The translations under genes were made by a program, and so were the position numbers. Below are positions 1 to 8,187 of a stretch of 32,631 bases of DNA, in pieces; position 1 is the stretch's first letter; the number at the start of each line of letters is the position of its first letter. The stretch is from an uncultured Burkholderiales bacterium. GTDB lineage: Bacteria > Pseudomonadota > Gammaproteobacteria > Burkholderiales > Burkholderiaceae_C. The DNA is taken from contig CADEDE010000025.1 in NCBI GenBank assembly GCA_902825995.1, positions 1 to 32,631 of the forward strand, given 5' to 3'. Below the pieces are notes generated by a model. The model was not told the origin of the DNA. It ran no database searches and saw nothing but the letters and a program-made list of their open reading frames with translations.

Positions 1-127
1 GCGGCGACAAGGCCTCCTGCAAGGCCGGCGACGTGATCGTGCGCGTCGATCCGCGCTACTTCAGGCCCACTGAAGTGGAGACATTGCTCGGCGATCCTTC
101 AAAAGCCAAGCAAAAGCTGGGCTGGAC
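1..127 (+). repeat. Direct repeat A, copy 1 (gmd 3' region)
   Basis: Read base by base, 1-127 is identical to 2366-2492 in the same orientation. Identity stops at base 128 (A against T at 2493). The repeat may extend left beyond the window. Identity including third codon positions means recent duplication or gene conversion, and the pair could support homologous deletion of the 2.4 kb between them. Confidence 0.92.
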
Positions 128-245
128 ACCAACCACAACGCTTGCCGAACTGGTGAGCGAGATGGTTGAAAGCGACTATGTCGCTGCCAAGCGCGACAGC
201 CTCGTCAAACAGGCCGGCTACCAAGCTTTCGACCCTCACGAATGA
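1..245 (+). CDS. gmd: GDP-mannose 4,6-dehydratase, C-terminal end (cut by window edge)
   Basis: The reading frame is open from base 3 and ends at the TGA at 243-245. It encodes the typical Gmd C-terminus: the [18 protein letters not shown] stretch, the KLGW segment, and a tail ending in DPHE. Gmd converts GDP-mannose to GDP-4-keto-6-deoxymannose, the precursor of GDP-fucose, GDP-rhamnose and GDP-perosamine. Only about 80 of the usual 340-370 residues are visible, so it cannot be told whether the gene is intact upstream or is another fragment. Its first 127 bases match 2366-2492 exactly, while its 3' part resembles 818-906 more, so it looks like a mosaic. Confidence 0.75.
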   Translation, partial: GDKASCKAGDVIVRVDPRYFRPTEVETLLGDPSKAKQKLGWTPTTTLAELVSEMVESDYVAAKRDSLVKQAGYQAFDPHE

Positions 246-386
246 TCTGTTTCGGGCCGGCACGGCCACATGGCGATCTCTCGAACACAGGATAATCTGC
301 GCCATGACGCGCACCCAGGCCACCCTGATTGAGCGCGGCCGCGTAGGCGATCCGCGAGCGGTGCCCCGCACCGAGGAGCCCATCAC

Positions 387-610
387 ATGACATTGCGTGA
401 ACGCCTTCACCATCAGATCGACGCGCTCGACGCCCAGCAGTTGGCGGCTCTCGATGCTCTGCTGACCCACAGTTGACCCGCCCCGTGCGCGTGAAGCGTG
501 TGGCGGCAGCAACCCCGCTGCCCGCACCCTATTTGCGCGTTCAACGCCTGATGGCCGGACAACCCAGGTTTGCCCAAGACATCATCGACTCGCGTGAGGA
601 TCGCGCGTGA
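387..610 (+). pseudogene. Antitoxin gene of a PIN-toxin pair, apparently frameshifted
   Basis: An ATG at 387 opens a 29-codon reading (MTLRERLHHQIDALDAQQLA...) that stops at 474-476. A second frame then carries a basic, proline-containing stretch (RVQRLMAGQPRFAQDIIDSR) ending at the TGA at 608-610, which overlaps the GTG start of the PIN toxin at 607. Placed end to end the two frames resemble one short antitoxin of about 75 residues directly upstream of its toxin, so one indel near 455-470 would explain the break. A 28-codon reading at 304-390 overlaps the ATG as ATGA and may be a leader or chance. The family is inferred mainly from position; I do not recognise a DNA-binding fold. Confidence 0.5.
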
Positions 611-906
611 GGGTCTTTTTCGACACGTCCGCGCTGGCCAAGCTGTTTGTTCCGGAAGCCGGCACCGACGAGATGAACGCGATGTTGGCCCAGAACGGAA
701 TGGAAGTCTGGGTCTCCGCGCTGGCACCGCTCGAATTTCATTCGTTGGCATGGCGCCGACACCGGGAAGGCAAGTTGGACGCCGCCCGTGTGACCGCGCT
801 GCTCGACACGCTGGATGGCGAGATGGTTGAAAGCGACTACGTCGCCGCCAAGCGCGACAGCCTGGTCAAAAAGGCGGGGTACCAGGCGTTCGCCTATCAC
901 GAGTGA
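607..906 (+). pseudogene. PIN-domain (VapC-like) toxin N-half fused in frame to a Gmd tail
   Basis: The 99-residue reading starts at GTG 607, overlapping the antitoxin-like frame by four bases. Residues 1-70 are the front of a PIN ribonuclease: FFDTSALAKLF with acidic D6, and LEFHSLAWRRH with E43. From about residue 71 the sequence changes to [15 protein letters not shown] and on to the end, which is the Gmd C-terminus, not PIN. The second half of the PIN fold, with its remaining catalytic aspartates, is missing, so toxin activity is very unlikely. The junction lies near 815-822. Bases 818-906 align with 157-245 with about 12 mismatches in 89, so recombination between a gmd end and the toxin gene made this chimera. 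Confidence 0.8.
818..906 (+). repeat. Third gmd 3'-tail copy, inside the PIN chimera
   Basis: This stretch matches the gmd tail at 157-245 over its whole 89 bases, with the first 22 identical and later differences mostly at third codon positions. It is less like the third tail at 2522-2610. It includes a stop codon at the homologous place (TGA 904-906). Confidence 0.85.
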
Positions 907-921
907 GATGCATAAAACAGC

Positions 922-941
922 AATGATATCGTGATATCATT
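922..941. promoter_or_regulatory. Palindromic operator upstream of the FitAB/VapBC pair
   Basis: Two half sites, AATGATATC-G and TGATATCATT, abut to form a 20-base inverted repeat with one mismatch. It lies about 40 bases before the antitoxin ATG in an AT-rich patch that stands out from its GC-rich surroundings. FitA/VapB antitoxins with a ribbon-helix-helix fold, alone or with their PIN partner, bind such palindromes to repress their own operon, so this is the likely autoregulatory site. Confidence 0.75.
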
Positions 942-980
942 TTGCCGACGCGCCTGATCGTTGCGCGCGCGAGGTCTCAA

Positions 981-1229
981 ATGGCTCAAGTATTGGTTCG
1001 GAATATCGAAGACGATGTCAAGGCGCAGTTAAAGCGGCGCGCCACCCTGCACGGCTGGAGCATGGAAGAAGAAGTCCGCCAGATCCTGCGCGATGCCGTC
1101 GTGGAGCCGGGGCGCGCGCCCGTCAAACTGGGCTCCCTGGTGGCCGCGCGCTTTACTCGCATCGGCTTGTCGGGCGAGTTGCCGGAACTTCAGGGCCAAA
1201 CCGCTGTGGCCATGGATTTCGGCAAATGA
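981..1229 (+). CDS. FitA/VapB-type ribbon-helix-helix antitoxin
   Basis: An 82-residue protein. The first half (AQVLVRNIEDDVKAQLKRRA, then HGWSMEEEVRQILRDAV) has the beta-strand plus two-helix pattern of Arc/FitA antitoxins, in which the paired strands bind DNA. The C-terminal part would be the extended segment that occupies the toxin active site. GAGG at 971-974 sits six bases before the ATG and favours this start over an upstream TTG at 942. The stop overlaps the toxin start as ATGA, giving coupled translation. It probably represses the operon through the palindrome at 922-941. Confidence 0.9.
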   Translation: MAQVLVRNIEDDVKAQLKRRATLHGWSMEEEVRQILRDAVVEPGRAPVKLGSLVAARFTRIGLSGELPELQGQTAVAMDFGK

Positions 1230-1651
1230 TCGTTCTGGACACCAATGTCCTTTCGGCCCTGATGCAGCAGCAGCCCGACGCCCAGGTGGTGGCATGGCTG
1301 GACGATCAGCCTGCCGAATCCATCTGGATCAGCAGCATCACTCTGTTCGAGGCCCGCTACGGGCTGGCACTGCTGGCGTCCGGCCGGCGCAAGAAGCTGC
1401 TGCAGGAGCGCTTCAATGAGTTCCTGCAAGACGACCTGGAAAACCGCGTGCTGTTGCTCGATGCCGACGCGGCCACCCTGGCCGCGCAATTGGCTGCCGA
1501 ACGCAAAGAACGGGGCCGCCCGGTGGACATTCGGGATACCTTCATCGCCGGCATCGCCCTGGCCAGGCGCGCCACCCTGGCTACCCGCAACACGCGCCAC
1601 TTTGACGACTTGTCCGTCCCCGTGGTCAACCCCTGGGCAGCCGGTGAGTGA
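1226..1651 (+). CDS. FitB/VapC-type PIN-domain toxin ribonuclease
   Basis: A 141-residue PIN-domain protein of normal length. The acidic active-site pattern is complete: D5 in MIVLDTNVLSAL, E42 in TLFEARYGLALL, and D101/D104 in VDIRDTFIAGIA, with a late aspartate after TRNTRHF. PIN toxins are Mg-dependent RNases that cleave tRNA, rRNA or mRNA and are held inactive by the antitoxin encoded just upstream. The 4-base overlap with that gene and the complete motifs suggest a working module, in contrast with the broken PIN gene at 607-906. Confidence 0.92.
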   Translation: MIVLDTNVLSALMQQQPDAQVVAWLDDQPAESIWISSITLFEARYGLALLASGRRKKLLQERFNEFLQDDLENRVLLLDADAATLAAQLAAERKERGRPVDIRDTFIAGIALARRATLATRNTRHFDDLSVPVVNPWAAGE

Positions 1652-1805
1652 AGGCAGGCCGTGACGCCCTTTAGACTTCTGCGTCCGACGGATGAACATG
1701 CTGCTACCGTGTGAAATCCACTGCCAGAGACGGACTTGGTTGAACTCAGCCGGCAAGCTACCGCATTCAGCAAACAGCGCCAGAACTGACCCGAGCGTAC
1801 TTGCC

Positions 1806-2610
1806 GTGATCCCAACCAAGAAGACCGCCCTCATCACCGGCGTGACCGGCCAGGACGGCGCCTACCTGGCTGAATTCCTGCTGAAGAAGGGCTACGAAGT
1901 GCACGGCATCAAGCGCCGCGCCTCGAGCTTCAACACCACGCGCATCGACCACCTGTACCAGGATCCGCATGTCGATGGCCGCAATTTCATCCTGCACTAC
2001 GGCGATATGACCGACAGCTCCAACCTGGCGGCGCAAAGCCATGTGGCGGTGAGCTTTACGGCCTGGTGCAGGAAACGCCGCAGAAGGAGAGCACGGTCAA
2101 CTACCGCGAGGCCTACGGCCTCTACGCCTGCAACGGCATCCTCTTCAACCACGAAAGTCCAGTGCGCGGCGAAACCTTCGTCACGCGCAAGATCACGCGG
2201 GCCATCGCGCGCATCGCGCTCGGGTTGCAGGATTGCCTGTACCTGGGCAACCTGTCGGCCCTGCGCGACTGGGGCCATGCGCGCGACTACATCGAGATGC
2301 AGTGGCTGATGCTGCAACAGCAACAGCCGGAAGACTTCGTCATCGCCACGGTGATGCCCAGTTCGGCGGCGACAAGGCCTCCTGCAAGGCCGGCGACGTG
2401 ATCGTGCGCGTCGATCCGCGCTACTTCAGGCCCACTGAAGTGGAGACATTGCTCGGCGATCCTTCAAAAGCCAAGCAAAAGCTGGGCTGGACTCCGGCGA
2501 CGACCCTGGGTGAGCTGGTTCGTGAGATGGTCGAAAGCGACGACGAGGCCGCGCGGCGCGATACCTTGATCGAGCAGGCCGGCTTCGCGTCGTACGCATT
2601 TCACGAATAG
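1806..2610 (+). pseudogene. gmd: GDP-mannose 4,6-dehydratase with multiple internal deletions
   Basis: From GTG 1806 the product begins as normal Gmd with the nucleotide-binding TGVTGQDG and [10 protein letters not shown]. It then jumps between blocks that are separate in the intact enzyme. The first join (near 2032-2037) goes from DSSNL straight to [10 protein letters not shown]. The second (2051-2057) leads into [10 protein letters not shown] in another frame. The third (2092-2096) goes from KEST to VNYREAYG, removing the region of the catalytic YxxxK. The fourth (about 2350-2363) goes from DFVIAT to GGDKAS with another frame change, after which the C-terminus is normal. About 265 codons remain of roughly 350 and the frame runs 0, 2, 2, 1, so it cannot make active enzyme. 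It is conserved enough to be a recent casualty. Confidence 0.9.
2366..2492 (+). repeat. Direct repeat A, copy 2 (gmd 3' region)
   Basis: Identical to bases 1-127 in the same orientation. It starts just after the fourth deletion scar of the gmd pseudogene, so the scar and the left limit of the repeat may come from the same event. After 2492 the two copies diverge although both still encode a Gmd tail. Confidence 0.92.
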
Positions 2611-2628
2611 TGCGGGCGCGGTGCCTTT

Positions 2629-2655
2629 GCGCCGCCATCGACTTCGCGGCGGCGC
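2629..2655. promoter_or_regulatory. GC-rich dyad before the MarR-like gene
   Basis: GCGCCGCC at 2629-2636 and GGCGGCGC at 2648-2655 can pair as an 8-base stem with an 11-base loop. No T-run follows, so it is not a typical intrinsic terminator. It lies between the gmd remnant and the regulator start and could be an operator or a chance feature of GC-rich DNA. Confidence 0.25.
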
Positions 2656-2690
2656 CAGCGACGACGCGGCTGGGTTACATTACCCGTTCA

Positions 2691-3071
2691 ATGAATGAAC
2701 TGACTGAACTGCCGGCAATCATGGGCAGCCTCGGCACCGACCAGGAGGCCTCGCGCTTGACGGTTCTGCGCCTGCTGGCCGACCAGCCTGGCCTGTCGCA
2801 ACGCGACCTCTCGCGCGCCCTCGGCGTCAGCCTGGGCAAGACCCACTATGTACTGCACGCACTACTCGACAAGGGTCTGTTGAAAGCACACAACTTTCGG
2901 CGCAGTGACAACAAGATTGCCTACGCCTATGTCCTCACGCCGCGTGGAATCAGCGAGAAGCTGCGTATGACGCGATCGTTCCTGCGGCGCAAGGAAGTCG
3001 AGTTCGATGTGCTGCGCCAGACGATTGCCGGGCTGCGCAGCGAACTGGTCAACGAACGCGAAAGTCGGTGA
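2691..3071 (+). CDS. MarR-like EPS-associated transcriptional regulator
   Basis: A 126-residue single-domain winged-helix protein. Residues about 20-65 ([41 protein letters not shown]) form the helix-turn-helix. The wing is [22 protein letters not shown], followed by a C-terminal helix ([20 protein letters not shown]) that probably dimerises. This matches the small MarR-type regulators found in proteobacterial exopolysaccharide loci, usually beside ugd or gmd. Its place ahead of the operon suggests local control of the polysaccharide genes, though no operator was identified. ATG 2691 is chosen because the fold follows directly; an internal ATG near 2721 is possible. Confidence 0.85.
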   Translation: MNELTELPAIMGSLGTDQEASRLTVLRLLADQPGLSQRDLSRALGVSLGKTHYVLHALLDKGLLKAHNFRRSDNKIAYAYVLTPRGISEKLRMTRSFLRRKEVEFDVLRQTIAGLRSELVNERESR

Positions 3072-3126
3072 TGGATGTGATCACGCCCTCTACCGAGGAC
3101 CACGCCCCTCGCACAGGAAACGACGA

Positions 3127-4482
3127 ATGAAGATAACTGTCATCGGCACAGGTTATGTCGGCCTGGTCAGTGGCGCGTGCTTGGCTGAACTGGGCAACCA
3201 CGTAGTGTGCCTGGACGTCGACGCCGAGAAAATCCGTGTCCTCAAAGAGGGCGGGCTTCCGATACACGAACCGGGATTGCTGGAGATCGTGCGCCGCAAT
3301 GTGACCGCTGGCCGCTTGACGTTTACGACCGACATGGCCGCCGCGGTCCATCACGGCACCTTGCAATTCCTCGGCGTGGGTACCCCGCCTGACGAGAACG
3401 GATCGGCCGACCTTCAATACGTGCTCGCAGCAGCGCGCACGATTGGCCGCCACATGACGGACTACAAGGTGATCGTCGACAAGAGCACTGTCCCGGTCGG
3501 TACGGCAGACAAGGTGAATGCAGCGGTCACCGCAGAGCTAGCGATGCGCCGCGTAGCCGTTGATTTTGCGGTCGTCTCGAACCCGGAGTTCCTGAAGGAA
3601 GGTGCTGCGGTCGAGGATTTCATGCGTCCCGATCGCATCGTTGTCGGGGCCGACGATGAACGCGCGGTCCAACTCATGCGCGCGCTCTATGCACCCTTTG
3701 TTCGAAACCACGACCGATTGCTGGTGATGGACGTGCGCAGCGCCGAGTTCACCAAGTACGCCGCCAACTGCATGCTTGCGACACGGATCAGTCTCATGAA
3801 CGAGTTCGCCATGGTGGCCGAAAAGGTGGGGGCCGATATCGAGGCCGTGCGCAGGGGCATCGGCAGTGACCCACGAATCGGCTATGACTTTCTCTATGCC
3901 GGTACGGGTTACGGCGGTTCGTGCTTTCCAAAGGACGTGACGGCACTGATACATACGGCTGAGGCCAACAATTGCGACATGCAGATACTGCGTGCCGTCG
4001 GGGCCGTGAATCGTCGTCAGAAGACCGTTCTCGTGGACAAGGTGGTTGCACGCTTCGGCCCTGATTTGACAGGACGTACCTTTGCCCTGTGGGGGCTGGC
4101 GTTCAAACCCAACACCGAAGACATGCGCGACGCCCCTAGCCGCGTTGTCATTGCCGACTTGCTGCGACGAGGCGCGCGTGTGCGCGCCTACGATCCCGTG
4201 GCAGGCCCGGAGGCACGCCGTGTCCTTGGCGAACTGCAAGGCCTGGAAATTCTCGATAGCGCCGAATCGGCGCTGACAGGATCCGATGCGCTGCTAATCG
4301 TGACCGAATGGAAAGAGTTCAGAAGCCCGGATTTCGACGCGATTCGCACGCTGCTCACTCAGCCCTTGGTTTACGACGGACGAAACCTCTATGAGCCGTC
4401 CGAGATGAAAACGGTTGGAATCGAGTACCACTGTATCGGCCGTGCGGCGCAAAGTGCGACGCCACCGTTGGGGCATGCATGA
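3127..4482 (+). CDS. ugd: UDP-glucose 6-dehydrogenase
   Basis: A 451-residue nucleotide-sugar dehydrogenase that oxidises UDP-glucose to UDP-glucuronate with two NAD+. It has the N-terminal Rossmann motif GTGYVGL (residues 7-13), [17 protein letters not shown], and the active-site C266 in [12 protein letters not shown]-terminal UDP-binding domain contains [17 protein letters not shown] about ten bases upstream supports ATG 3127. The sequence is of the canonical UDP-glucose type, not the WecC/WbpA type that oxidises N-acetylated sugars, although the wbpB-, wbpD- and wbpE-like genes follow at once. Either this enzyme accepts UDP-GlcNAc or UDP-GlcNAcA comes from elsewhere. Its stop overlaps the next start (ATGCATGA). 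Confidence 0.93.
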   Translation: MKITVIGTGYVGLVSGACLAELGNHVVCLDVDAEKIRVLKEGGLPIHEPGLLEIVRRNVTAGRLTFTTDMAAAVHHGTLQFLGVGTPPDENGSADLQYVLAAARTIGRHMTDYKVIVDKSTVPVGTADKVNAAVTAELAMRRVAVDFAVVSNPEFLKEGAAVEDFMRPDRIVVGADDERAVQLMRALYAPFVRNHDRLLVMDVRSAEFTKYAANCMLATRISLMNEFAMVAEKVGADIEAVRRGIGSDPRIGYDFLYAGTGYGGSCFPKDVTALIHTAEANNCDMQILRAVGAVNRRQKTVLVDKVVARFGPDLTGRTFALWGLAFKPNTEDMRDAPSRVVIADLLRRGARVRAYDPVAGPEARRVLGELQGLEILDSAESALTGSDALLIVTEWKEFRSPDFDAIRTLLTQPLVYDGRNLYEPSEMKTVGIEYHCIGRAAQSATPPLGHA

Positions 4483-5537
4483 TCAACTTCGCCATCGTCG
4501 GCTGCGGCCGCATCGCCAAGCGCCATGCCGAGTTGCTGGGCACCGGACAGATCGCCGGGGCCCGGCTCGCGGCGGTTTGCGACATCGACCCGGTGCGCGC
4601 CGACACCTTCGCCACGCGCTACGGCGTCCCCGGCTTCACTTCGCTCGCGGACATGCTGAAGCATCCGGGCATCGACGCCGTCTCGGTGCTGACGCCGAGC
4701 GGGGAGCATGCAAGACACGCCGTCGAGATTGCAATCGCTGGCCGCCATATCGTCGTCGAAAAGCCGATGGCGCTGACGCTCGAGGATGCCGACGAGATGA
4801 TTGCCGCAGCCGACCGAGCTGGTGTGCTGCTCTTCGTCGTCAAGCAGAACCGTTTCAACGTGCCGGTGGTCAAGGCGCGTGAGGCACTCGAGGCCGGGCG
4901 GCTCGGCAAGCTGGTGCTCGGCACGGTGCGGGTGCGCTGGTGCCGTGACCAAGCCTACTACGACCAGGACGCCTGGCGCGGTACCTGGGCGCAGGACGGC
5001 GGGGTGATCGCCAACCAGGCGAGCCACCACGTGGATATGCTGGGCTGGTTCATGGGGCCGGTAGAGAGCGTGCACGCGCGCGGCGCGCGCGCCCTGGTGA
5101 ACATCGAGGCCGAAGATACCGTGGTCGCGACGCTGCGCTTTCGCAGCGGCGCTCTGGGTATCGTCGAGGCGACCGGCGCGACCCGCCCGCGGGATCTCGA
5201 AGGCTCTCTGTCGGTGCTCGGCAGCGGCGGCGCGATCGAGATCGGCGGCTTCGCGGTCAACAAAATTCGCCACTGGCAATTTGTCAGCCCCGACCCGACC
5301 GACGCCGAGGTGATGGAGCGCTACTCGGTCAATCCCCCGAACGTGTACGGGTTCGGCCACCAGGCGTACTACGAGCACGTGGTCGATTGCCTGGTCAACG
5401 GCAAGGCAGCGCTGGTGGATGGACACGAAGGACGCGGCAGCCTCGAACTCGTGTCCTCGCTCTATGAATCGATGGCCAGCGGCCAAGAGGTCAGCTTGCC
5501 GCTGACGGTCGTGCACAGCCGCCTCGGGAGGGGTTGA
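4479..5537 (+). CDS. wbpB: Gfo/Idh/MocA dehydrogenase, WbpB/WlbA-like (UDP-GlcNAcA 3-dehydrogenase)
   Basis: A 352-residue oxidoreductase with an N-terminal Rossmann fold ([16 protein letters not shown]8-x-G10) and the family lysine in VVEKPMAL (K95). The catalytic histidine region is [13 protein letters not shown] (H183/H184). WbpB/WlbA enzymes oxidise C3 of UDP-GlcNAc-uronic acid to the 3-keto sugar, which an aminotransferase then aminates. Genes for the next two steps follow, which is the main support for this assignment over other Gfo/Idh proteins. The start overlaps the ugd stop by four bases. Confidence 0.83.
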   Translation: MINFAIVGCGRIAKRHAELLGTGQIAGARLAAVCDIDPVRADTFATRYGVPGFTSLADMLKHPGIDAVSVLTPSGEHARHAVEIAIAGRHIVVEKPMALTLEDADEMIAAADRAGVLLFVVKQNRFNVPVVKAREALEAGRLGKLVLGTVRVRWCRDQAYYDQDAWRGTWAQDGGVIANQASHHVDMLGWFMGPVESVHARGARALVNIEAEDTVVATLRFRSGALGIVEATGATRPRDLEGSLSVLGSGGAIEIGGFAVNKIRHWQFVSPDPTDAEVMERYSVNPPNVYGFGHQAYYEHVVDCLVNGKAALVDGHEGRGSLELVSSLYESMASGQEVSLPLTVVHSRLGRG

Positions 5538-5541
5538 AGCA

Positions 5542-6042
5542 ATGGCCGCGCCGACCCTGCTGCGCGCCGAGGTCCGCAACGTGACCTGCGGCGAAGACGT
5601 GCGCATCGTCGAGCCGGCGAACGTCTACGAGTGCACGCTCGGCGACCGCTGCTTCATCGGCCCCTTCGTCGAAATCCAGCGCGGCGTGCGCATCGGCGCG
5701 GACACCAAGGTGCAATCACATGCCTTCGTCTGCGAACTGGTCACGATCGGGGCAGGCTGCTTCGTCGGCCATGGCGTCATGTTCGTCAATGACCTGTTCG
5801 CGATCGGCGGCCCGGCGCGTGGCCGGCGCGAGTTATGGAAGTCCAGCCGGGTCGGCGACCGTGTCTCGATCGGATCGAACGCGACCATCCTGCCGGTGAC
5901 GATCTGCAGCGACGTGGTGATCGGCGCAGGCGCCGTCGTCACCCGCGATATCACGGAGCCCGGCATTTACGCCGGCAATCCCGCCCGCCTGTTGCGCCCG
6001 CTTGCCAGTGTAGGCCCATCGCCGATCAAGCAACCGACATGA
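5542..6042 (+). CDS. wbpD: WbpD/WlbB-like UDP-3-amino-sugar N-acetyltransferase
   Basis: A 166-residue left-handed beta-helix protein built of hexapeptide repeats, for example CTLGDRCFIGPFVEIQRGVRIG, and later VSIGSNATILPVTIC and VVIGAGAVVTRDI. WbpD-type enzymes use acetyl-CoA to acetylate the 3-amino group of UDP-2-acetamido-3-amino-2,3-dideoxyglucuronate. The central HGVMFVND loop, containing a histidine, is typical of this group. The gene begins five bases after the wbpB-like gene and overlaps the aminotransferase start by ATGA. Gene order (B, D, E) supports the call. Confidence 0.83.
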   Translation: MAAPTLLRAEVRNVTCGEDVRIVEPANVYECTLGDRCFIGPFVEIQRGVRIGADTKVQSHAFVCELVTIGAGCFVGHGVMFVNDLFAIGGPARGRRELWKSSRVGDRVSIGSNATILPVTICSDVVIGAGAVVTRDITEPGIYAGNPARLLRPLASVGPSPIKQPT

Positions 6043-7169
6043 GTACTGCAGCCGCCACCGTGGTCCCGTTCGCCGATCTGCACGCACAGTACCGGTCGAT
6101 CCGCACCGAGATGGACGCCGCAATTGCCGAAGTGATCGCCAGTTCGGCCTTCATCCGTGGCCCGTTCGTCGAGAAGTTCGAGCGCGCCTTCGCCGAGGCG
6201 ATGGGCGTTGCACACTGCGTGTCTTGCGCGAACGGCACCGATTCGCTGTACATCGCGATGCATGCACTCGGCGTGAAGCTCGGCGACGAAGTCATCGCAC
6301 CGGCACATTCGTGGATCTCGACCACCGAGACCATCACGCAGGCCGGCGGAACGGTCGTGTTCTGCGACACCGACGCTGCCACCTTCACGATCGATCCCGC
6401 GTTGATCGAGGCCAAAATCACGCCGCGCACGGTGGGGATCATCCCGGTGCACCTGTACGGGCAACCGGCCGACATGGATCCGATCCTGGCGCTGGCGCAG
6501 AAGCACCGGCTCTGGGTCATCGAGGACTGCGCCCAGGCGCACCTGGCGCGCTACAAGGGCCGGCGCGTGGGAAGTTTCGGCCAGGCGGCTTCGTATTCGT
6601 TCTACCCCGGCAAGAACCTCGGCGCGATGGGCGACGCGGGCGCCGTGCTGACACCCGATGCCGCACTCGCGAAGCGCATGGCGATGTTCGCGCGCCACGG
6701 CGGCCTGACCAAGGGCGACCACCAGATCGAAGGCATCAACAGCCGGCTCGACGGCCTGCAGGCCGCCGTGCTGTCGGTCAAGCTGCCGCACCTGCCGGCC
6801 TGGACGGCGCGCCGCCAGGAAGTCGCCCGCGCCTACGGCGAACTGCTGGCCGGCATCGACGGGCTCACCCTGCCGCAGGTCGCCCCTGGCCGCGAACCTG
6901 TCTGGCACCTGTACGTCGTGCAACACGAGCAGCGCGATGCGCTCGCCAGGCACCTGGCCGGGCACGGCATCCAGACCGCCGTCAACTACCCGGTGGCGCT
7001 GCCCTTCCTGCCGGCCTACAGCCGCTTCGGCCACCCGCCGGCCGACTTCCCGGTCGCCCACCGTCACCAGTCGCGCATCCTGTCGTTGCCGATCTTTCCG
7101 GAGATCACGGCAGCGCAGATGCAGGCGGTGGCCGAAGCGATCCGATCCTTCGGCGCGAGCACCGCATGA
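6039..7169 (+). CDS. wbpE: DegT/DnrJ/EryC1 aminotransferase, WbpE-like
   Basis: A 376-residue PLP-dependent sugar aminotransferase. The PLP lysine is K192 in YSFYPGKNLGAMGDAG; VIEDCAQAHLARYKGRRVG carries the aspartate that contacts the pyridine nitrogen; the start is VPFADLHAQYRSI. WbpE converts the 3-keto uronic acid to the 3-amino sugar with glutamate as donor. The ATG at 6039 overlaps the preceding stop; a much longer open frame upstream is only read-through of the acetyltransferase in another frame. With the two preceding genes it completes UDP-GlcNAc3NAcA synthesis from UDP-GlcNAcA. No WbpI-like 2-epimerase is present, so the gluco form is expected. Confidence 0.87.
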   Translation: MSTAAATVVPFADLHAQYRSIRTEMDAAIAEVIASSAFIRGPFVEKFERAFAEAMGVAHCVSCANGTDSLYIAMHALGVKLGDEVIAPAHSWISTTETITQAGGTVVFCDTDAATFTIDPALIEAKITPRTVGIIPVHLYGQPADMDPILALAQKHRLWVIEDCAQAHLARYKGRRVGSFGQAASYSFYPGKNLGAMGDAGAVLTPDAALAKRMAMFARHGGLTKGDHQIEGINSRLDGLQAAVLSVKLPHLPAWTARRQEVARAYGELLAGIDGLTLPQVAPGREPVWHLYVVQHEQRDALARHLAGHGIQTAVNYPVALPFLPAYSRFGHPPADFPVAHRHQSRILSLPIFPEITAAQMQAVAEAIRSFGASTA

Positions 7170-8176
7170 AGCTGCAGGGCAAAAAGGTTCTCGTCACTGG
7201 CGCCGACGGCTTCATCGGCTCGCACCTGGTCGAACACCTCGTTGCCCAGGGCGCCGACGTGCGAGCCTTCGTCTACTACAACAGCTTCAACTCCTGGGGC
7301 TGGCTCGATGAGGCGGACGACCGCATCAAACAGTCGCTCGACGTTTTCGCCGGCGACATCCGCGATCCGCATGGCGTGCGCACGGCGATGCAGGGCTGCA
7401 ACGCTGTGATGCACCTGGCGGCGCTGATCGCGATCCCCTACTCCTACCATTCACCCGACACCTACATCGACACCAACATCAAGGGCACGCTGAACGTGGT
7501 GCAGGCGGCACGCGAGCTCGGTGTCGAGCGCGTCATGCACACCTCCACCAGCGAGGTTTACGGTACCGCGCGCTTCGTGCCGATCACCGAGGCACACCCG
7601 CTGCAGGGCCAGTCGCCCTACTCGGCGAGCAAGATCGGCGCCGACCAGATCGCGACCAGCTTCTTCCTGTCCTTCCAGACCCCGGTGGCGGTGATCCGCC
7701 CGTTCAACACCTACGGGCCGCGGCAGTCGGCGCGCGCGGTGATCCCGACCATCATCACGCAGATCGCCTCGGGAGCGCGACAGATCAAACTCGGCGCGAT
7801 GCACCCGACGCGCGACTTCAACTACGTGCGCGACACGGTGCGTGGCTTTGTCGCGATCGCGGAGTGCGATGCGGCGGTCGGCCAAGTGGTCAACATCGGC
7901 AGCAATTACGAGATCTCGATCGGCGACACCGCCCGCCTGATCGCCGGCTTGATGGGCCGGGAAGTCGAGTTCACCAGCGACGAGCAGCGGCTGCGCCCGC
8001 CCGGCAGCGAAGTCGAGCGCCTGTGGGCCGACAACTCGCGCGCGCGGGATCTCGCCGGCTGGGCGCCCGAGTACGCCGGCATCGAGGGCCTGAAGCGCGG
8101 CCTGATCGAAACGATCGATTGGTTCGGCAACCACGACAACCTGCGCCGCTACAAGGCCGGGACATACAACATCTGA
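7166..8176 (+). CDS. legB: LegB-like nucleotide-sugar 4,6-dehydratase
   Basis: A 336-residue extended short-chain dehydrogenase. It has TGADGFIGSHL (residues 11-20) for NAD+, the catalytic YSASK (Y152, K156) preceded by TSTSEVYGT, and the sugar-contact stretch FNTYGPRQSARAVIPT. LegB makes the 4-keto-6-deoxy derivative of GDP-GlcNAc (UDP-GlcNAc in some species), the first committed step to legionaminic acid. The sequence is of the retaining LegB type, not the inverting PseB type, which argues against pseudaminic acid. The start overlaps the aminotransferase stop (ATGA), and legC follows after eleven bases. Confidence 0.87.
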   Translation: MKLQGKKVLVTGADGFIGSHLVEHLVAQGADVRAFVYYNSFNSWGWLDEADDRIKQSLDVFAGDIRDPHGVRTAMQGCNAVMHLAALIAIPYSYHSPDTYIDTNIKGTLNVVQAARELGVERVMHTSTSEVYGTARFVPITEAHPLQGQSPYSASKIGADQIATSFFLSFQTPVAVIRPFNTYGPRQSARAVIPTIITQIASGARQIKLGAMHPTRDFNYVRDTVRGFVAIAECDAAVGQVVNIGSNYEISIGDTARLIAGLMGREVEFTSDEQRLRPPGSEVERLWADNSRARDLAGWAPEYAGIEGLKRGLIETIDWFGNHDNLRRYKAGTYNI

Positions 8177-8187
8177 GGCGCAACACA

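Noticed and set aside
1-2610. Insertion sequence bounded by the 127-base direct repeats
   Set aside because: No transposase or terminal inverted repeats are seen between the copies. The repeats are coding gmd sequence and are better explained by homologous exchange.
2629-2655. Intrinsic terminator after the gmd remnant
   Set aside because: The dyad lacks a T-run and its 11-base loop is long; kept only as a weak regulatory candidate.
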